The position numbers were made by a program, and so were the translations under genes. A DNA stretch of 64,000 nt from Pholiota molesta (taxonomy: Eukaryota; Basidiomycota; Agaricomycetes; Agaricales; Strophariaceae), in assembly GCA_014925825.1 (NCBI GenBank), contig JACGCK010000114.1:1-64000 (forward strand). Direction: 5' to 3'. The notes below the pieces were generated by a model, which saw nothing but the letters and a program-made list of their open reading frames with translations, ran no database searches and was not told the DNA's origin. Positions 34,014 through 46,344 of the stretch are shown piece after piece (position 1 is the first letter of the stretch; each line of letters opens with the position of its first letter).

Positions 34014-35764
34014 CTAGAACCCAAACTCCTTCTTGATCTCGGCGCAAACGTCGAGCCACCTCTTCCCCAGCTCTTCGAAATCGCTAATCTACAGACCAGG
34101 AAACACATCAGCATCCGATAGATCATGAACGTAAAAATGACACCAACATCGAGCCACACCTGCGCACTGCACCGCGTCCACCACACGCCATTGTGGTGGA
34201 AGGGTGCGGAGTAGGTCTTCCTGGCAAGTAGACTCCGGTGCATACTACTGATAGTGGCTGCGGTATCAGGAAGCTCTCCGGGGAGGGGCAATGCCACGTT
34301 GACCTACAATAGAAATCAAGGTTAGAATTTGTAGCGATTCACAGTGATATATAGACTCGCCATGTTCAACGTAAATTGACCGTCTGGATCCATCACATAG
34401 GTCCCCAATATTTTGGCGAGTACTTGACCGCCTTTGATGGCCAGATTGTGACAATATTCGTTAATCTTCTCCTCTCCTCCCATCCATTTTCGGAACTCGA
34501 GGGCTATGTTCACAAGTCGTCACGTTCTAAGTCATGGAAGCATTTTGGATGTCAAAAACTCGCTCACCGTCTGTTACAGTTATATAGGAAGCATAATCGA
34601 TAGTTCCATTCCCTGGTACGCAAGATAGGACTTTAGAGCGTATCGCTTCAGGGAGCTGAACCGAGCTTACAATCGAACTGCTCGACAAAATTTGGGCCCG
34701 TTCGATTTCTAGGTGAGATGTATGCATGGGAAGTGGGGATAGAGGCTTTGATGATATGTTGGTTTCTAGTATCAGAATAGTTCATTCAATTCACACCATC
34801 AATCCGATGAGGCGATGGTCGGTCTACCTTTCGGGGACATAAAGAGCAGCGCAGGAGCGCTTTCCGGACAGCCATTTATGGCAGTTCTATGAAAGACTCC
34901 GTTATCAGTAGGGGCATATCACAGGCTGAGAGTATGATTACACACCGAGACCCAAAAATCGGGATCAGATTCCTTCAAGTTGATGCCGACCTCTTGTCCA
35001 ATGGAGTGCGCCGCATCAATAACACTGAAGATATCCTCATCCTTGCAGATATTAACCATTTCTTTCCAGGGGAGCAATGCCCCGGGGTTCGATATGATAC
35101 TGTCGATAACGGCGACGCGCTTCTTGTTTGGTTTCGCAGGATGGGCGCGCACATGCGCCTTGAACGTCTCGATGATCTCTGCATGCGTTGTAGGGAAACT
35201 GATGGGGATGACGCTGGCAGTCGGATGCGGTGGGATGTCAGAGAGGTACTCGACCGTGCGCGAGATGGAGTTGTAGGTCGTCGTGACTGCACGCAAGGTC
35301 GTTCGTTCTGGTGAGTCTATTCATAGCCGGCCCGGACTGAGAACGACGCACATGCAAAGATGATATCGCCCTCTTCCCACTCGAAGTTCCGCAGCACAGT
35401 GTTCAGGCCCACGGATGCGTTGGTCACGAACACGATCTCGTCTAGCTGAGCGCCGACGAGGTCGGCGACCCGCTGGCGCGCGTCGTCGAGCAGAGGCTTG
35501 AACTCGATGCGGTGGAACAGGTCCGGATTGGCTTCGATGCGCTCGGAAAGCTCGGTGACAGCCTGCATAACAGGCCGAGGCGTCGTTCCATAGGATCCTG
35601 TACGTCTCCCCTCAGAACTATGTAGACGGGGGGCAGTCCTAGAACCCTTTCGTACCGTTGCTCATGTTGATGTATGAGGGGTCCAGAGCAAAGTGCTTCA
35701 GCATTCCATGTCCGAACTCGGGCTCCTCATCCTTGTATGAAGTTGACAGATTAATGAGCTGCAT
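34014..35764 (-). CDS. Class-V aminotransferase-like PLP enzyme, tandem copy 1
   Basis: Fold-type I PLP enzyme of the isopenicillin-N-epimerase/cysteine-desulfurase-like group. Starts MQLINLSTSYKDEEPEFGHG; exon 1 ends in an AAC|G split and continues SYGTTPRPVMQAVTELSERI. PLP-site residues: VAVIDSIISNPGALLP, SVIDAAHSIGQEVG (Asp-Ala-Ala-His) and NCHKWLSGKRSC, whose Lys would form the Schiff base. The C-terminal exons include ALEFRKWMGGEEKINEYCHN, an LTLNM-like strand and EELGKRWLDVCAEIKKEFGF-stop. Introns are short and numerous. The substrate is unknown; homologues in fungal alkaloid clusters exist, but no cluster is evident here. Probably cytosolic (no targeting signal). Confidence 0.85.
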
Positions 35765-36331
35765 TGTGTCTAGATAGAGGGACCTCAAGACAAACTGAGG
35801 GAGATGGTGGTAGTTGACAAGGTTCCTCTCAATGTCAGAACTTGAAATCTAATCGAGAATACTAATAGGGGGATCAGCGCCACATGATGCATGACCGGCG
35901 CGCGTCGCGCGACTTTTATGAATGCCGTAAAGACGTCGCAAGTTCAGGCACAACAGATACAAGGAGAACACTGCTAAACGACTCCTCATTTCTACCGTCA
36001 GAGCAGCAGTGATCGACTGAGTAATTCGAGATATTCATGTTCCATGAAGACATTTCGTCAGTGAATCATTCCCAAAATTTCCTGAATTTACCTGTCATTC
36101 GCCCACCTACCGCTTCCTAGCAGTTCCTGCACTCTGATTCATCCATAAATGGAACATACATATACTTGTGTTGCAGAATCGCAGATCAGTTAATATTAAT
36201 GTCAGATGGCCCGGGGATCCATGTGCAGACGCCAGGCCAATGGGAATAAGAAGAGTCGTTGAATACTCGCAGAATGGAATATAATATCTGGACAACGGGT
36301 ATCCAGTGCAAGAGAATACCCTTTTATGTTA
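35765..36331. other. Promoter/3' spacer between tandem PLP genes
   Basis: Contains a CG-rich motif with GCGCGTCGCGC near 35895-35912; a similar CGCGTCGCG cluster lies upstream of copy 2. No gene. Confidence 0.4.
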
Positions 36332-38136
36332 CTACGCTTCCTCGAACCCAAATTCCTTCTTGACATCGGCGCAAACTTCGAGCCACCTCTTCCCCAGCTC
36401 TTCGAAATCGCTGATCTGCAGTGCACCACATCAGAATCTGATCATACGAAAGACACAATGATACGAACGTCATTGAACACCTGCGCACTGCACCGAGTCC
36501 ACCATACGCCGTAGTGGCGGAAGGGCGCAGAGAAGGCCTTCTTTGCGAGTATACCCCGGCGCAGACTGTCCATGGTGGCTGCGTTTTCAGGAAGCTCTCC
36601 AGGCAGAGGTAACGCCACATTCACCTGGACGACGAAACGGTTCGTTAGAGCCGGTACGGATTCTTCAACCACAAGATACTACTCACCATGTTCAGCGTGA
36701 ATTGACCTTCTGGGTCCATCACAGAGGTCCCAAGGACTTTGGCGAGCGCTTGACCGCCTTTCATGGCGAGTTCGTGACAGTATGCATTGATTGTCTCTTC
36801 CCCGCCCATCCATTCGCGGAACGCGATGGCTGCGCTCATGTAGAATTAGGTCTAGGTCACAATCGGGTGTCGAGCGATGGGCTGAGATCCTATGCTCACC
36901 ATTCGTTACGGTTATGTATCCAGAACGATCGGTAGCCCCATTGGCTGACGCACGGTGTAGAATGTCAGTAGTACTCGCTCGAGGGGGATGGAACGGGCTT
37001 ACAGTCGAATTGCTCCACAAAGTTCGGGCCCTTACGATCTTTGAGGGAAATGTAAGTGGTGGACGTGGGCATAGACGATTTTATGATATGCTGGTTTCTA
37101 TAACCAGAATGGTATGCATAGCTTCAACAAGGACGATATGAGCTCACCTCTCAGGGACATAAAGAACGGCACAGGCGCATTTAGCAGAGAGCCATTTGTA
37201 GCAGTTCTTTGAATGGTTCCTCCGTCAGTAATGGGGAAATCATGAGGCATACAAACGAGTACGCACCGAGAGCCAAAAATCAGGATCGACTTCATTCAAG
37301 TTGAGTCCGACTTCCTGCCCAAGGGAATGTGCTGCATCGACCAGACTGAAGATGCCTTCTTCCTTGCACACCTGAACCATTTCTTTCCATGGTAGGAGCG
37401 CTCCGGGGTTCGACACGATACTGTCGATAACAGCAACGCGTTTCTTGTTTGGCCCCGCCGGATTCGCGCGTATATGATCCTTGAATATGGAGAGAACGTC
37501 CGCATGCGTTTTGAGGGCGTTGAAATTGAGAGGGATCACGCTAGCAGTAGGATGCGGCCGGACGTCAGCGAGGTGCTGAATAGTTCGCGAAACCGTGCCG
37601 TAGGTCGTCGTAACTTTATGAGAGAGACAAGATGGTAAGTATATCTTCAAGCTAACGTTATCCGTAGCCTTCATGCGCGGCTTGACTCCCTCTAGAAGGA
37701 AAAGGCTTAATAGAACGACCCACATGAAAAAATGATATCGCCCTCCTCCCATTCAAAGTTCCGAAGGACCGTGCTCACAGCCGTAGAGGCGTTGGGCACG
37801 AACACAATCTCGTCCCGCTGGGCTCCTACGAGGTCTGCGACCCGCTGGCGTGCCTCATCGAGCAAAGGCTTGTACTCGATGCGGTTGAAGAGATCCGGAT
37901 TGGCGTCGACCCGCGCAGAGAGCTCGCTGAAGGCCTGGATGACAGGTCGGGGAGTCGCTCCATAGGATCCTGGTTGGCTCCGCTCAGAAAGACATAGCTG
38001 GGAGGTCGTATTATAGCGCGTTCGTACCGTTATTCAGGTTGATGTAAGAGGGGTCCAGAGCGTAGTGTTTCAACATTCCGTGTCCGAACTCGGGCTTCTC
38101 TTCCTTGTATGAAGTTGGTAGGTTTGAGAGGTTCAT
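36332..38136 (-). CDS. Class-V aminotransferase-like PLP enzyme, tandem copy 2
   Basis: Direct neighbour and clear duplicate of copy 1, with the same exon layout. Starts MNLSNLPTSYKEEKPEFGHG and continues ALDPSYINLNNG. PLP-site: VAVIDSIVSNPGALLP, SLVDAAHSLGQEVG and NCYKWLSAKCAC with the Schiff-base Lys; the His before Lys in copy 1 is Tyr here. The C-terminus is EELGKRWLDVCAEVKKEFGF with an extra EEA before the stop. A longer intron near 37610-37730 differs from copy 1. Both copies look intact, suggesting retained or diverging function rather than decay. Confidence 0.85.
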
Positions 38137-39736
38137 GGTGTCTTGATGATAGGATTTCCAAGGTGGAACTAGAGGAAGTCATGGTAGTTAGCATGATACT
38201 CGCATGATTCCTCTCAGCTGCAGAACAACCGTGGACTCCACGTGACGAACGCGTCGCGTCGCGTCATGCGCGCGTCCAGGCGCTCCGAATGTAAATAGAT
38301 GGACGGATTGGATCACTGTGACTCACAGGCAAATTAACGACAAATGGACAGCCAGAAAGTCAGGATGAGCTGAAAACATTGACAAGACTATTTAACTGAT
38401 AATTTTGTGTGATTTACAGTGACTCAACAAAGCAGGCACGATAATCGAGTCATAATCTTTCGAAATCTTCCTCTATCCGCAACTCATGTGGCTACAAACC
38501 ACAATAAGCTCCGGTATGTCATGTGGTACTAACTAGTTTCCTTGTCGCGATACATATACGTTGATCATTTGCATCGACGTTGTTCCTACATATCGTGAAG
38601 CTCGAACGTAAGACGGAGCTCTGTGTTCAGAAGACAATCTTCGAAAGAAATTAAGTATGACTGCTCCTAGTATCCAAAACATAAAGCATTAGGCTGAACG
38701 ACACCTTTTATGAGGTAGTGCATGTGTGATCTTGAAACATAATAGGTATGCCGTACCGACGATGTAGTAACAGCAAGTCGGTTCAGCAACACAAAATCTT
38801 GACGTATCGCAATTCACAAATCCAGAGCTTATAATTCGGCTAAGAAGAGAAAGTCGCTCTTTTTTATTGGAAGCGAGAGGATCAACGGGAGCCTGAGATT
38901 ATAGTCTAGCCAGTTACTCCTTATTTGACATAGAAAAAAGCCCGTCTTACTCTATCGGTGAAGAACCGCGCCTGACCCTATAGAATTAGAAGTCCAAGCG
39001 GTGTGTGCTGAATATTTGTTAGTACCCCCCTCCTCCGCTAAGGCCGGCGAAGATCGAGGAGTAGAATTGGCGTCGCAAAATATCGGCTTTACATAGCGAC
39101 TAAAATACCGGGTTCGCACTATGGTCCTAGCCAGAGGACAATAAGCATGACGCTGATACAAGACTGATCAGCTGAGCGCTAATACGTCGTCTCTCGGGAC
39201 CGTTTTGCCATGTATCAAAGTCGGACTACGGCAAATCGACGAATTCAAGTTGGGATCGGCACGGTCGGAAAAAGTATAGCTTCCTCAGAGAAAGTTATTC
39301 CCAGACTAGTTCTTAGGTAAATACCTAAGCAGAGTGGACGAAGCTAAGATCTCTGAGGATGAGGGAGGCCAATAGGAAGGTCAATTGGCAAAGGCCATCC
39401 GATGCGTTTTCCTTGGGAATTTCCTGTAGCCGAACGCACATGCACGTGGTGGTAGGCAACGACGAATTAGGAGGCCAGGCTTCCTGTACCGTCCGATGTA
39501 TCCCGCGCGCTTCCTCACGATGCCCACCTTCACTGAAGGTTTATACAGACTCAACGGCAATTCAAGACACGTTTAGACCTACTGCACGGAGATTCTGGAA
39601 GAAGCGTATCAGCTATTCGTCCGAGGCGGAGACTTCTACTTTCTCTGCATAACGAGGACTCAGATAGCCAACACGCCCGCCCGTTCTAGGGGCTCCTGCG
39701 GCTTATCCTAGGACTGCGCGCGAATACTAACAGGTT
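38137..39736. other. Spacer with no supported gene
   Basis: The first 150 nt are the copy-2 promoter, with a CGCGTCGCGTCGCG cluster at about 38247-38262. The remainder has only short frames of no recognisable product; 38950-39660 may be decayed coding sequence, but nothing could be identified. Confidence 0.4.
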
Positions 39737-40288
39737 CTAGAATTTTATCATCACGCTATGGGCATCCACATAAATGGATATCACGTTCCCGTCTTCATTT
39801 ACAGTGAGGCTGTCACATTCATCAGGTTTTTGACAACGATGATGAACTCTTTTCTTGTGGGTTTTCCTACTCTGAACTTTTACCCACCGTGACGCAACGA
39901 GCACATTGGAGCCTGGATACTTCCATCTCCGTAAATAAACGCGCGGATCCCAAGATACCTCACCTATATGTGGCGCACAGGGCCGATATCCCTCGCGAAA
40001 GCGCATCAAGTCCTCGAACTTCGAAGCAGGCAGGAACTTCTGCACGACAACCAGACTTCTTTCCCAACGCGTTGACATCGCGTCTCGTGTCAACATCCTT
40101 TCTAGCAAGCTTTTTGCGGGCGGGCGACCTACGATATAACTAGCGCAAAGAACTCGACGCGCTCTCATTCCTACGCACGTCGCTGATATCTGCCACTCTC
40201 TACGACTCATTTTCGCTCCCTTCTTGGCCATCTGCCCAACTCTCCGCTCTTTGCTTTCTGAAAATCTTGCTCTTACATAAGAAAACAT
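39737..40288 (-). CDS. Hypothetical 183-aa open frame (doubtful)
   Basis: Uninterrupted 183-codon frame, rich in Arg/Lys and Trp, with no recognised domain (contains RVYLRRWKYPGSNVLVASRW). Its ATG overlaps, on the opposite strand, the ATG of the DUF6534 gene, so both starts cannot be ordinary. It may be a chance frame or a relic of mobile DNA. Kept only because the length is unusual for this spacer. Confidence 0.2.
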   Translation of the reverse strand: MFSYVRARFSESKERRVGQMAKKGAKMSRREWQISATCVGMRARRVLCASYIVGRPPAKSLLERMLTRDAMSTRWERSLVVVQKFLPASKFEDLMRFREGYRPCAPHIGEVSWDPRVYLRRWKYPGSNVLVASRWVKVQSRKTHKKRVHHRCQKPDECDSLTVNEDGNVISIYVDAHSVMIKF

Positions 40289-42799
40289 GGATCCTCCTTT
40301 CGTTCTCGATAATACGTGCGCGCGAATCTTTTTCGCGCCTTTCTAGAACTGAGGACTAACTCGTTATTGATGATAGGCTTGGAGCAGCGTTCATCGGTTT
40401 GATAGTAGCGTCAATGTTCGTTGTCTTCCCGAATGCTTGTCCACATTGATTCTAACTACAAGGCTTCAGCCTACATGGAGGTTCGTTTCTAGCAAAGACA
40501 AAGCGCGTTCAACCCGATGTTCATCACGCTCTGTCAGTTTCAATCATCCAAACTTGGTATTATTTCGGACACCAAAGCGATCCGTGGACGATCAAGCTCC
40601 TTGTAAGTCTTAGCGCTATGCTAGCTCTTGTTAGCCCCGAGCTCGTCTGATAGATGCATTCAGGTCGGCGCTGTCATGGCCTTTGACACAATTCATCAAG
40701 TCCTTATTACACACACAGGTATGAATCACCTCACTTCCATATGATCGTTCTACCAAGCTGATTTGATAATTATAGTCTATGCATACACAATCTCGAATTG
40801 GGGAAACCCGCTGATCCTAGACAAAATCGTTTGGTCAGTGTTTTGACTTTAAGATATGTTTATCAAGCTAGAGAACTGGGACGCTTACCTCGGTATTGTT
40901 ATTTAGGAGCATGCTAGTAAGTGTTGTGTAATCTCTGGATCAAACGGCTATTTTGACTATGCGGAAAGGTTGAGGTTATTTTCAATGTATGTAAATCTTC
41001 TCGCTTCAACCGGATAGTGCGCTAATCTATTGCTCGTTGATTTTATTTCAGGGTTTTACTGCTCTCCTTGTCCAAAGGTACGCATACATTGCGTCTTCTA
41101 AGTACGGTTTCTCATTCGCATACAGTTTTCTCGCCATGCGCGTGTGGCGACGTGAGTCGTATCTATCTCAATGTCTATTCGAGGATATTTACACTTATAC
41201 TTTTTTTTCTAGTAAGCAATCGGAAGAAAGTATTGATCGGGGTCGTTGTAAGTGACTTGCTTGATTTTCCCTCCTCCATCACAGTATACTGATACTTTAC
41301 TGCCTTTGTAGGGAGTTCTTGTCCTCGGCGAATTCGGTCAGCAGCCATCCTCATGATTTTCGGTTTGGTACTAATCAAGATCTTCCTTCGTAGCCTGTGT
41401 CGTCGGTATGATTTCGTACTTCAAACATTGTCTGAATTGCTAACATAAACCATTTCCGCAGCGTACACTTACATGGCGTATGTTCTGGTCATTGTTATAG
41501 CTCTATTGCTGAATTAACCAATCGCTCCCTAGGCTCCACCTGGAAACCTACGTACAACTCGCAAAACTCAAGGTGAAAAGATCGCAACCATATCAGCGAT
41601 TTTCGATCTAATTCGTTTCATTTATAGACCCTCTCCATCCTTGTGAACGCCCTCGCTGCAGCCGGGGACGTTCTCATTGCCGCAACACTTTGCGCACTCC
41701 TTCACTGCTCGCGTACGGGATTCCAAAGGTGAATCATCTATCTACCGTATTTCGTGACCGAATGCTGAAGTAACGACGCTTCTACCCTTCTCGACGCAAT
41801 TTATCAGATCTGATACAATGATCAATAAGCTCGTGCGTCCGTTCTTCCTCAACCCCTGCGCCTTCACCTTCTTCCATGTGAAGGCGGGATCCTGCCGGTG
41901 TCTGTTATCAGAACCCTGACACCCGCGTGCATCCTCCCCCTTTCTTATAGATCATTTTCTCAGTGAACACTGGCGTTCTTACTAGGTAAGCCTTCATCCC
42001 GGCATCCGGCCGCGAAAAACGAAAGCGCTTACCATCCCACCCCTCCGGCGCTTCTTCCTGCGACTGCGCGACTCCTGATTTCGTCGCAGTCTGTGTGCGA
42101 TTGCTTCGCTCATCTCCGTGCGTATCAGGGTTCTTACGGTGCATCGCGTGTGTTCCTGAGCTTATCGCTATGTAGATCGCCTGCGCGGGTAATACGTTCC
42201 TCTATATTGGGTTTTTCTTTTGTATCGGTCGTCGTGAGTTACCACCAGTTCATTGATCATCCCCGGCTCCGTCTGCCCCAATGATGTTCGTTTGTTTGCT
42301 CTATCGCTGACGATTTCTTCTTCTTCCTTTTTTTTTTAATCCGCGGCGATCCACATGGGTGAATCGTAGTGTACACCAACTCGCTTCTTGCTACGCTCAA
42401 TGCGCGCAAGATGATCCGAAACTCCGGGAATGGGATCCATAGCACGAGCGAGCACCTGACGATGTCGATGCGCGATCTGACAAAAGCCGGGCCTATGGCG
42501 TCGAGAGTGAGTCTCTTTCCCTTCCCTGGCTTTGACCATGTGCAGTCCTAACTTTGTATGGTTTTGGCTACTTACTAATACTAGCAGCGGCCCACGAATA
42601 TCTCTATCAAGATCGATACCACGAAGGAGTTCGTGACGGACTCTGACCAGGAGAACGACCTCGAGAAAGGCGATGTGAGTCGAAGCGTCTCCTTGGACAG
42701 TTCGCTGAATCTGATCTGGACGGTCTTTTGTAGATGTCCAACTCGTCGGCACAGCAATTCGCAGGAGCGTTTGGGACGAAGGAGGCGGAGTCTGTTTGA
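40287..42799 (+). CDS. DUF6534 seven-transmembrane protein
   Basis: Basidiomycete-specific multi-pass membrane family, function unknown. At least fourteen small exons can be chained. Exon 1 is only 29 nt (MDPPFVLDN), then TLGAAFIGLIVASM, SIIQTWYYFGHQSDPWTIKL, VGAVMAFDTIHQVLITHT, VYAYTISNWGNPLILDKIVW and GFTALLVQR. Then come FLAMRVWRLSNRKK, GVLVLGEF, LHLETYVQLAKLK, TLSILVNALAAAGDVLIAAT with LCALLHCSRTGFQR, SDTMINKL, IIFSVNTGVLTR and IACAGNTFLYIGFFFCIGR. The cytosolic VYTNSLLATLNARKMIRNSG matches the conserved DUF6534 domain. The tail is acidic (SDQENDLEKGD) and ends KEAESV-stop. Exon boundaries of the smallest exons are approximate. Confidence 0.85.
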
Positions 42800-43089
42800 T
42801 GACGTCTGCGCGCTTGGGTCTTTCGTCGTATTTTTGGAAGGGGTTGGGGTGAAGATGAAGTTGTACATAAAACTTGAAGATTCCGTTGTTAAATATTGAA
42901 AAGGCCAGAGGAGATGAAGGTTGTACATATGTTCTCGCGTAGACGGTTGAAATTGTTTTCTCTTTTCTTTGATTTCGAGAGGATGCGCGAGTCGCTGTGA
43001 GACGTTGAACTTTGGGGGTCCACAGGCACCGAATCGATACTGCCAATAAAATCACATACGAGCACGACAAACTACCTAGATGCGTAAAT
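42800..43089. other. Convergent 3' spacer
   Basis: 3' flanks of two convergent membrane-protein genes; nothing else. Confidence 0.4.
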
Positions 43090-44444
43090 CTACGCATACT
43101 CCGCTGTCGCGACCGTTTTCTCGATATTAATTGGCTTCATATTTATGCGAGTGTCTGAATCTGCTCCCATGTCATTTGTCGACCTTCCTCCTACATCTGT
43201 GAACCTGAATGTAGTCATGTTGGTCCGCGTTTGGACTGTTTCGCTGGATATCCCCAGCGCCACACGAACAATTACGAGGGAGAACACAATTCCCTGGCGG
43301 AAGGTCAGCCTATCCAACTAGGCAAGCGAGATCGTAGGAGTAGTCAAACTCACAATGACTTGTGTGACCTAGTGCGTTTGATGTATCAGCTCGTAGCGCA
43401 TCCGCCAGAACATAACGGGTACTCACTGCATCAAGTAGGATATATTGTGCAAAATTCCCAGACAGATAGAGCGTAAGCAGGATGATAAGACAGCCCGAAT
43501 AGATCGATCCAGATTCAACAATCACTATCATCGCTGGAAGAATACTGCCCCCCGATCTCATAAGGCTGCTTGTACGTCGGTGCATGTACCATATTCGCGA
43601 TGCGATCAACACTACATATTAATTTCTTGAGCCATGCGCGCATTAGAATAGTGAAAACACTTACGTGTGGAGCTAAAATTGGTAAACAATGTTAGGGAAA
43701 AGAATGAAACAACCCAGTCGTGAAGAGCGGTGATGAACACAGGTGCATCCGAGGAAACTCTTGCAAATGCTCGAAGAGTGCAGATACCGACACCTGGAAA
43801 TTGAAAGATCAATCACCCTTCCGGCAAGTGCATTGGAAACATACTTACCGATACTAGCAATAAAACAGATTAAAATTGGAAATACAACCCTTCTATCACC
43901 GTTCCAGACCAGGTATAATCGATATAGCTGGGATATGCAGAAAGTTAGCAGCTCGTTATACGGTCATAAAAATACCAAGAGGGAGAGAGATTCAAACCCA
44001 CTATGAAAGCGTCTCCCGTTAACGTCTGGATCGCATATGCAGTGCTTTTCAAAAGATAGATCGGAGTGTTGACCCGGTTGAGAGCTGCCACAGTATTGGG
44101 AGAATTGAGAAATGCATCCATCAGCCGTCTTAAATCGACGCCAACGTGCTGTTGGTCTATAAATAATGTCGTCTTGTAAACTGTGCATAAAGCTCACAAT
44201 AGTGGCCATGATGAACATTGTGAAAGAAGCAATCAGCATTGGCTTGTTGATTAATTGTCGCGGGGTCCTATATTTGCGAAGCAAAATGACCGTCGACGCC
44301 ACGAACAACACAGTGAAGAGGCCTAAATTATGTAGGTTTACAATCAGCATGGACCCACAACATTATTTTGAACGCACCATAAAGAACCGACTCTACGAAG
44401 ATGGAAACGAGAGTCATCGAAGCTAGTCCAATAGAGCCACCCAT
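43090..44444 (-). CDS. Orphan seven-TM integral membrane protein
   Basis: Agaricomycete multi-pass membrane protein of unknown function, different from the DUF6534 neighbour. Starts MGGSIGLASMTLVSIFVESV; exon 2 reads GLFTVLFVASTVILLRKYRT and NKPMLIASFTMFIMATI, joined to HVGVDLRRLMDAFLNSPN. Using the CAACAG acceptor keeps the frame; the nearer TATAG acceptor runs into a stop. Later exons: NTPIYLLKSTAYAIQTLTGD, VGICTLRAFARVSSDAPVFI, LIASRIWYMHRRTSSLMRSG, ILPAMIVIVESGSIYSGCLI and TFRQGIVFSLVIVRVALGIS. A Thr/Asn-rich cytosolic tail ends KTVATAEYA-stop. Confidence 0.75.
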
Positions 44445-45509
44445 GTTGGCGGGCCTTGTGGGATAATTGATAGCTCACTTTGAAGGCGCTTTTGAGAGAG
44501 GTATCCAGCTTACAGTTATGAAGCCTCTTATATGGATATTGTGTTCTAATTAGAGATCCCTTCTTCGCGACATTGGTTGATTCGTTCCTGGCTTGTTTTC
44601 ATGGATCCATCAATTTGTGTCCCAGGGGGTCCCAGGCTGTCCCAGGGCTTCCCAGGGCATATCTGTGCATATGATAGTCGATTGACTTATCATCTCTTAT
44701 CATCGCATCGGAGTCTGCTTGAGAATACTGACTGATGCTTGGCTTGATGCAGAAGTCTCGTCTTCATGCGTGTTGACAATTTGAATGAACCACTCGAACG
44801 CGGTTTGTCTGCACAATTTACATATATAGCCAGCTAGCAACACTTTCTACACGGTGGAGCAGCTGATCCGCAAGTGAACGCGGCCAGACGCGGGAGAAGT
44901 GGAATATTGCTCCAATATTGCTCATCCTTTCAGGCGTAGGGCTACGGTTGCCGATGTGCTACATGTGATCTGTGTCGACTAGATTCTAATGATTATAATC
45001 TGATATCTAATCTGATGTCTTATTTGATGTGCACCATCACAACAGTTTGATCGCTGAAAGAGCGCGGGGGTATTGGCGGGGTAGTGTACCATCCGCCTTG
45101 TATTTACCTTGCATTCTCATTTGGACCTGCCCACGATAGATATCAATCCAAATGAAAATTGAAAGACAAATGCATTATTGTTATGTTTGGGCAATCACAG
45201 CTTCTCGTGAAGTTCAGATGCGTTCCCAAGACAAGACGTATATAGAATCACGACTATAACCGTGAGTACCTGAAACTGTTATTATCGTGCTGGCGCTGAG
45301 CGCTGAGCCACCAGACATGGATTTCGGCCACTATAAGTACTCCTACACGTGTGACGTCGGTGTGACTCCCACAAGCGCCCATTTAGCGCCCGTCGACATC
45401 GCCCAAGCGTTCGGTGACCTTTGGGTGACCTATGTGTGTTTGCTTACTATTGAACATGACATGGGCAAGCTTAAAGCTGGTTATCGACGTCAAATGTCGA
45501 AAGGGACCG
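44445..45509. other. Spacer
   Basis: No gene supported. Contains the 10-bp tandem at 44619-44658 and leads into the dispersed repeat at 45510. Confidence 0.45.
44619..44658 (+). repeat. 10-bp tandem GTCCCAGGGC, four imperfect copies
   Basis: Four adjacent 10-nt units differing by one or two bases. Confidence 0.75.
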
Positions 45510-45870
45510 TTCACAAATTTCATCCAGTTTTACAGTGCTGTATGAGATTGTACCACTACGAGATAGAGAATACATTGGAATTCATTTGTAAAGTTTTCGC
45601 GAGATTTCCAGGGACTTGTAACTTTCAAATTCCTCGCATAGGATTCCAGTTCAACAAACCCTTGTGATGAACACTTGCATTCCAATGAATTCTTTCAAGA
45701 TTCCATTATAAAACTACCTTGCAAACGTTAGAAGTGTTCCGAAAATTTTATGGTGATTTATGACATTGTGATAAAGCCCTTATTATCTTACGTTTGCGAC
45801 CAGTGTATGGGATCTTAGCAGAACTTATAGGATTCCTTCACCTAGTGTAGTCGGCTCTTTTTTGGCGATG
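45510..45870 (+). repeat. Dispersed repeat, copy 2
   Basis: Aligns with the reverse complement of 33054-33410. The plus-strand frame ends QIPRIGFQFNKPL-stop, the same reading as copy 1. Confidence 0.75.
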
Positions 45871-46344
45871 AAAGCTTGATCTTGTTTGATATAATCTTAA
45901 AATCCCAATGATTATCTTATTTTTCGAGGAGTGCGCCTTTCTTCCCTTCGTCATATCCATGCCAGAACACCATCTTGATCATGAAATTTCTCATTTTAGA
46001 GGCCATTTTTGGGATGGAAAGGAGGTGACTGACAATGAGACGGCAAAGCACAGGCAAAGTGACCCACAACGGCCCAAGTTTAGGGCCAAATCACGCCTCG
46101 TGCCACGATAGTTATGTAAGATTGCATAAAAAGGGACCAAAAACACCCTCATTTCCCAAATAGAAAATTCTCGAACCTGACAAATTTGCCTCACGGGTTC
46201 AGCTGTACCTTGACGCTGTACACGACCTGCACGGTCCTTTCTCCGCCCTTTTATCGTATATCCAACGTTGGGCGCGATCCCCGTAGGCGTCGGCTGCTGA
46301 GAACGTCGCATTTTGTCCACGACGAACTTGGCCGGAAAGTGATC
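45871..46344. other. Spacer upstream of TPR/J-protein gene
   Basis: Promoter region of the co-chaperone gene; no other feature seen. Confidence 0.4.
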
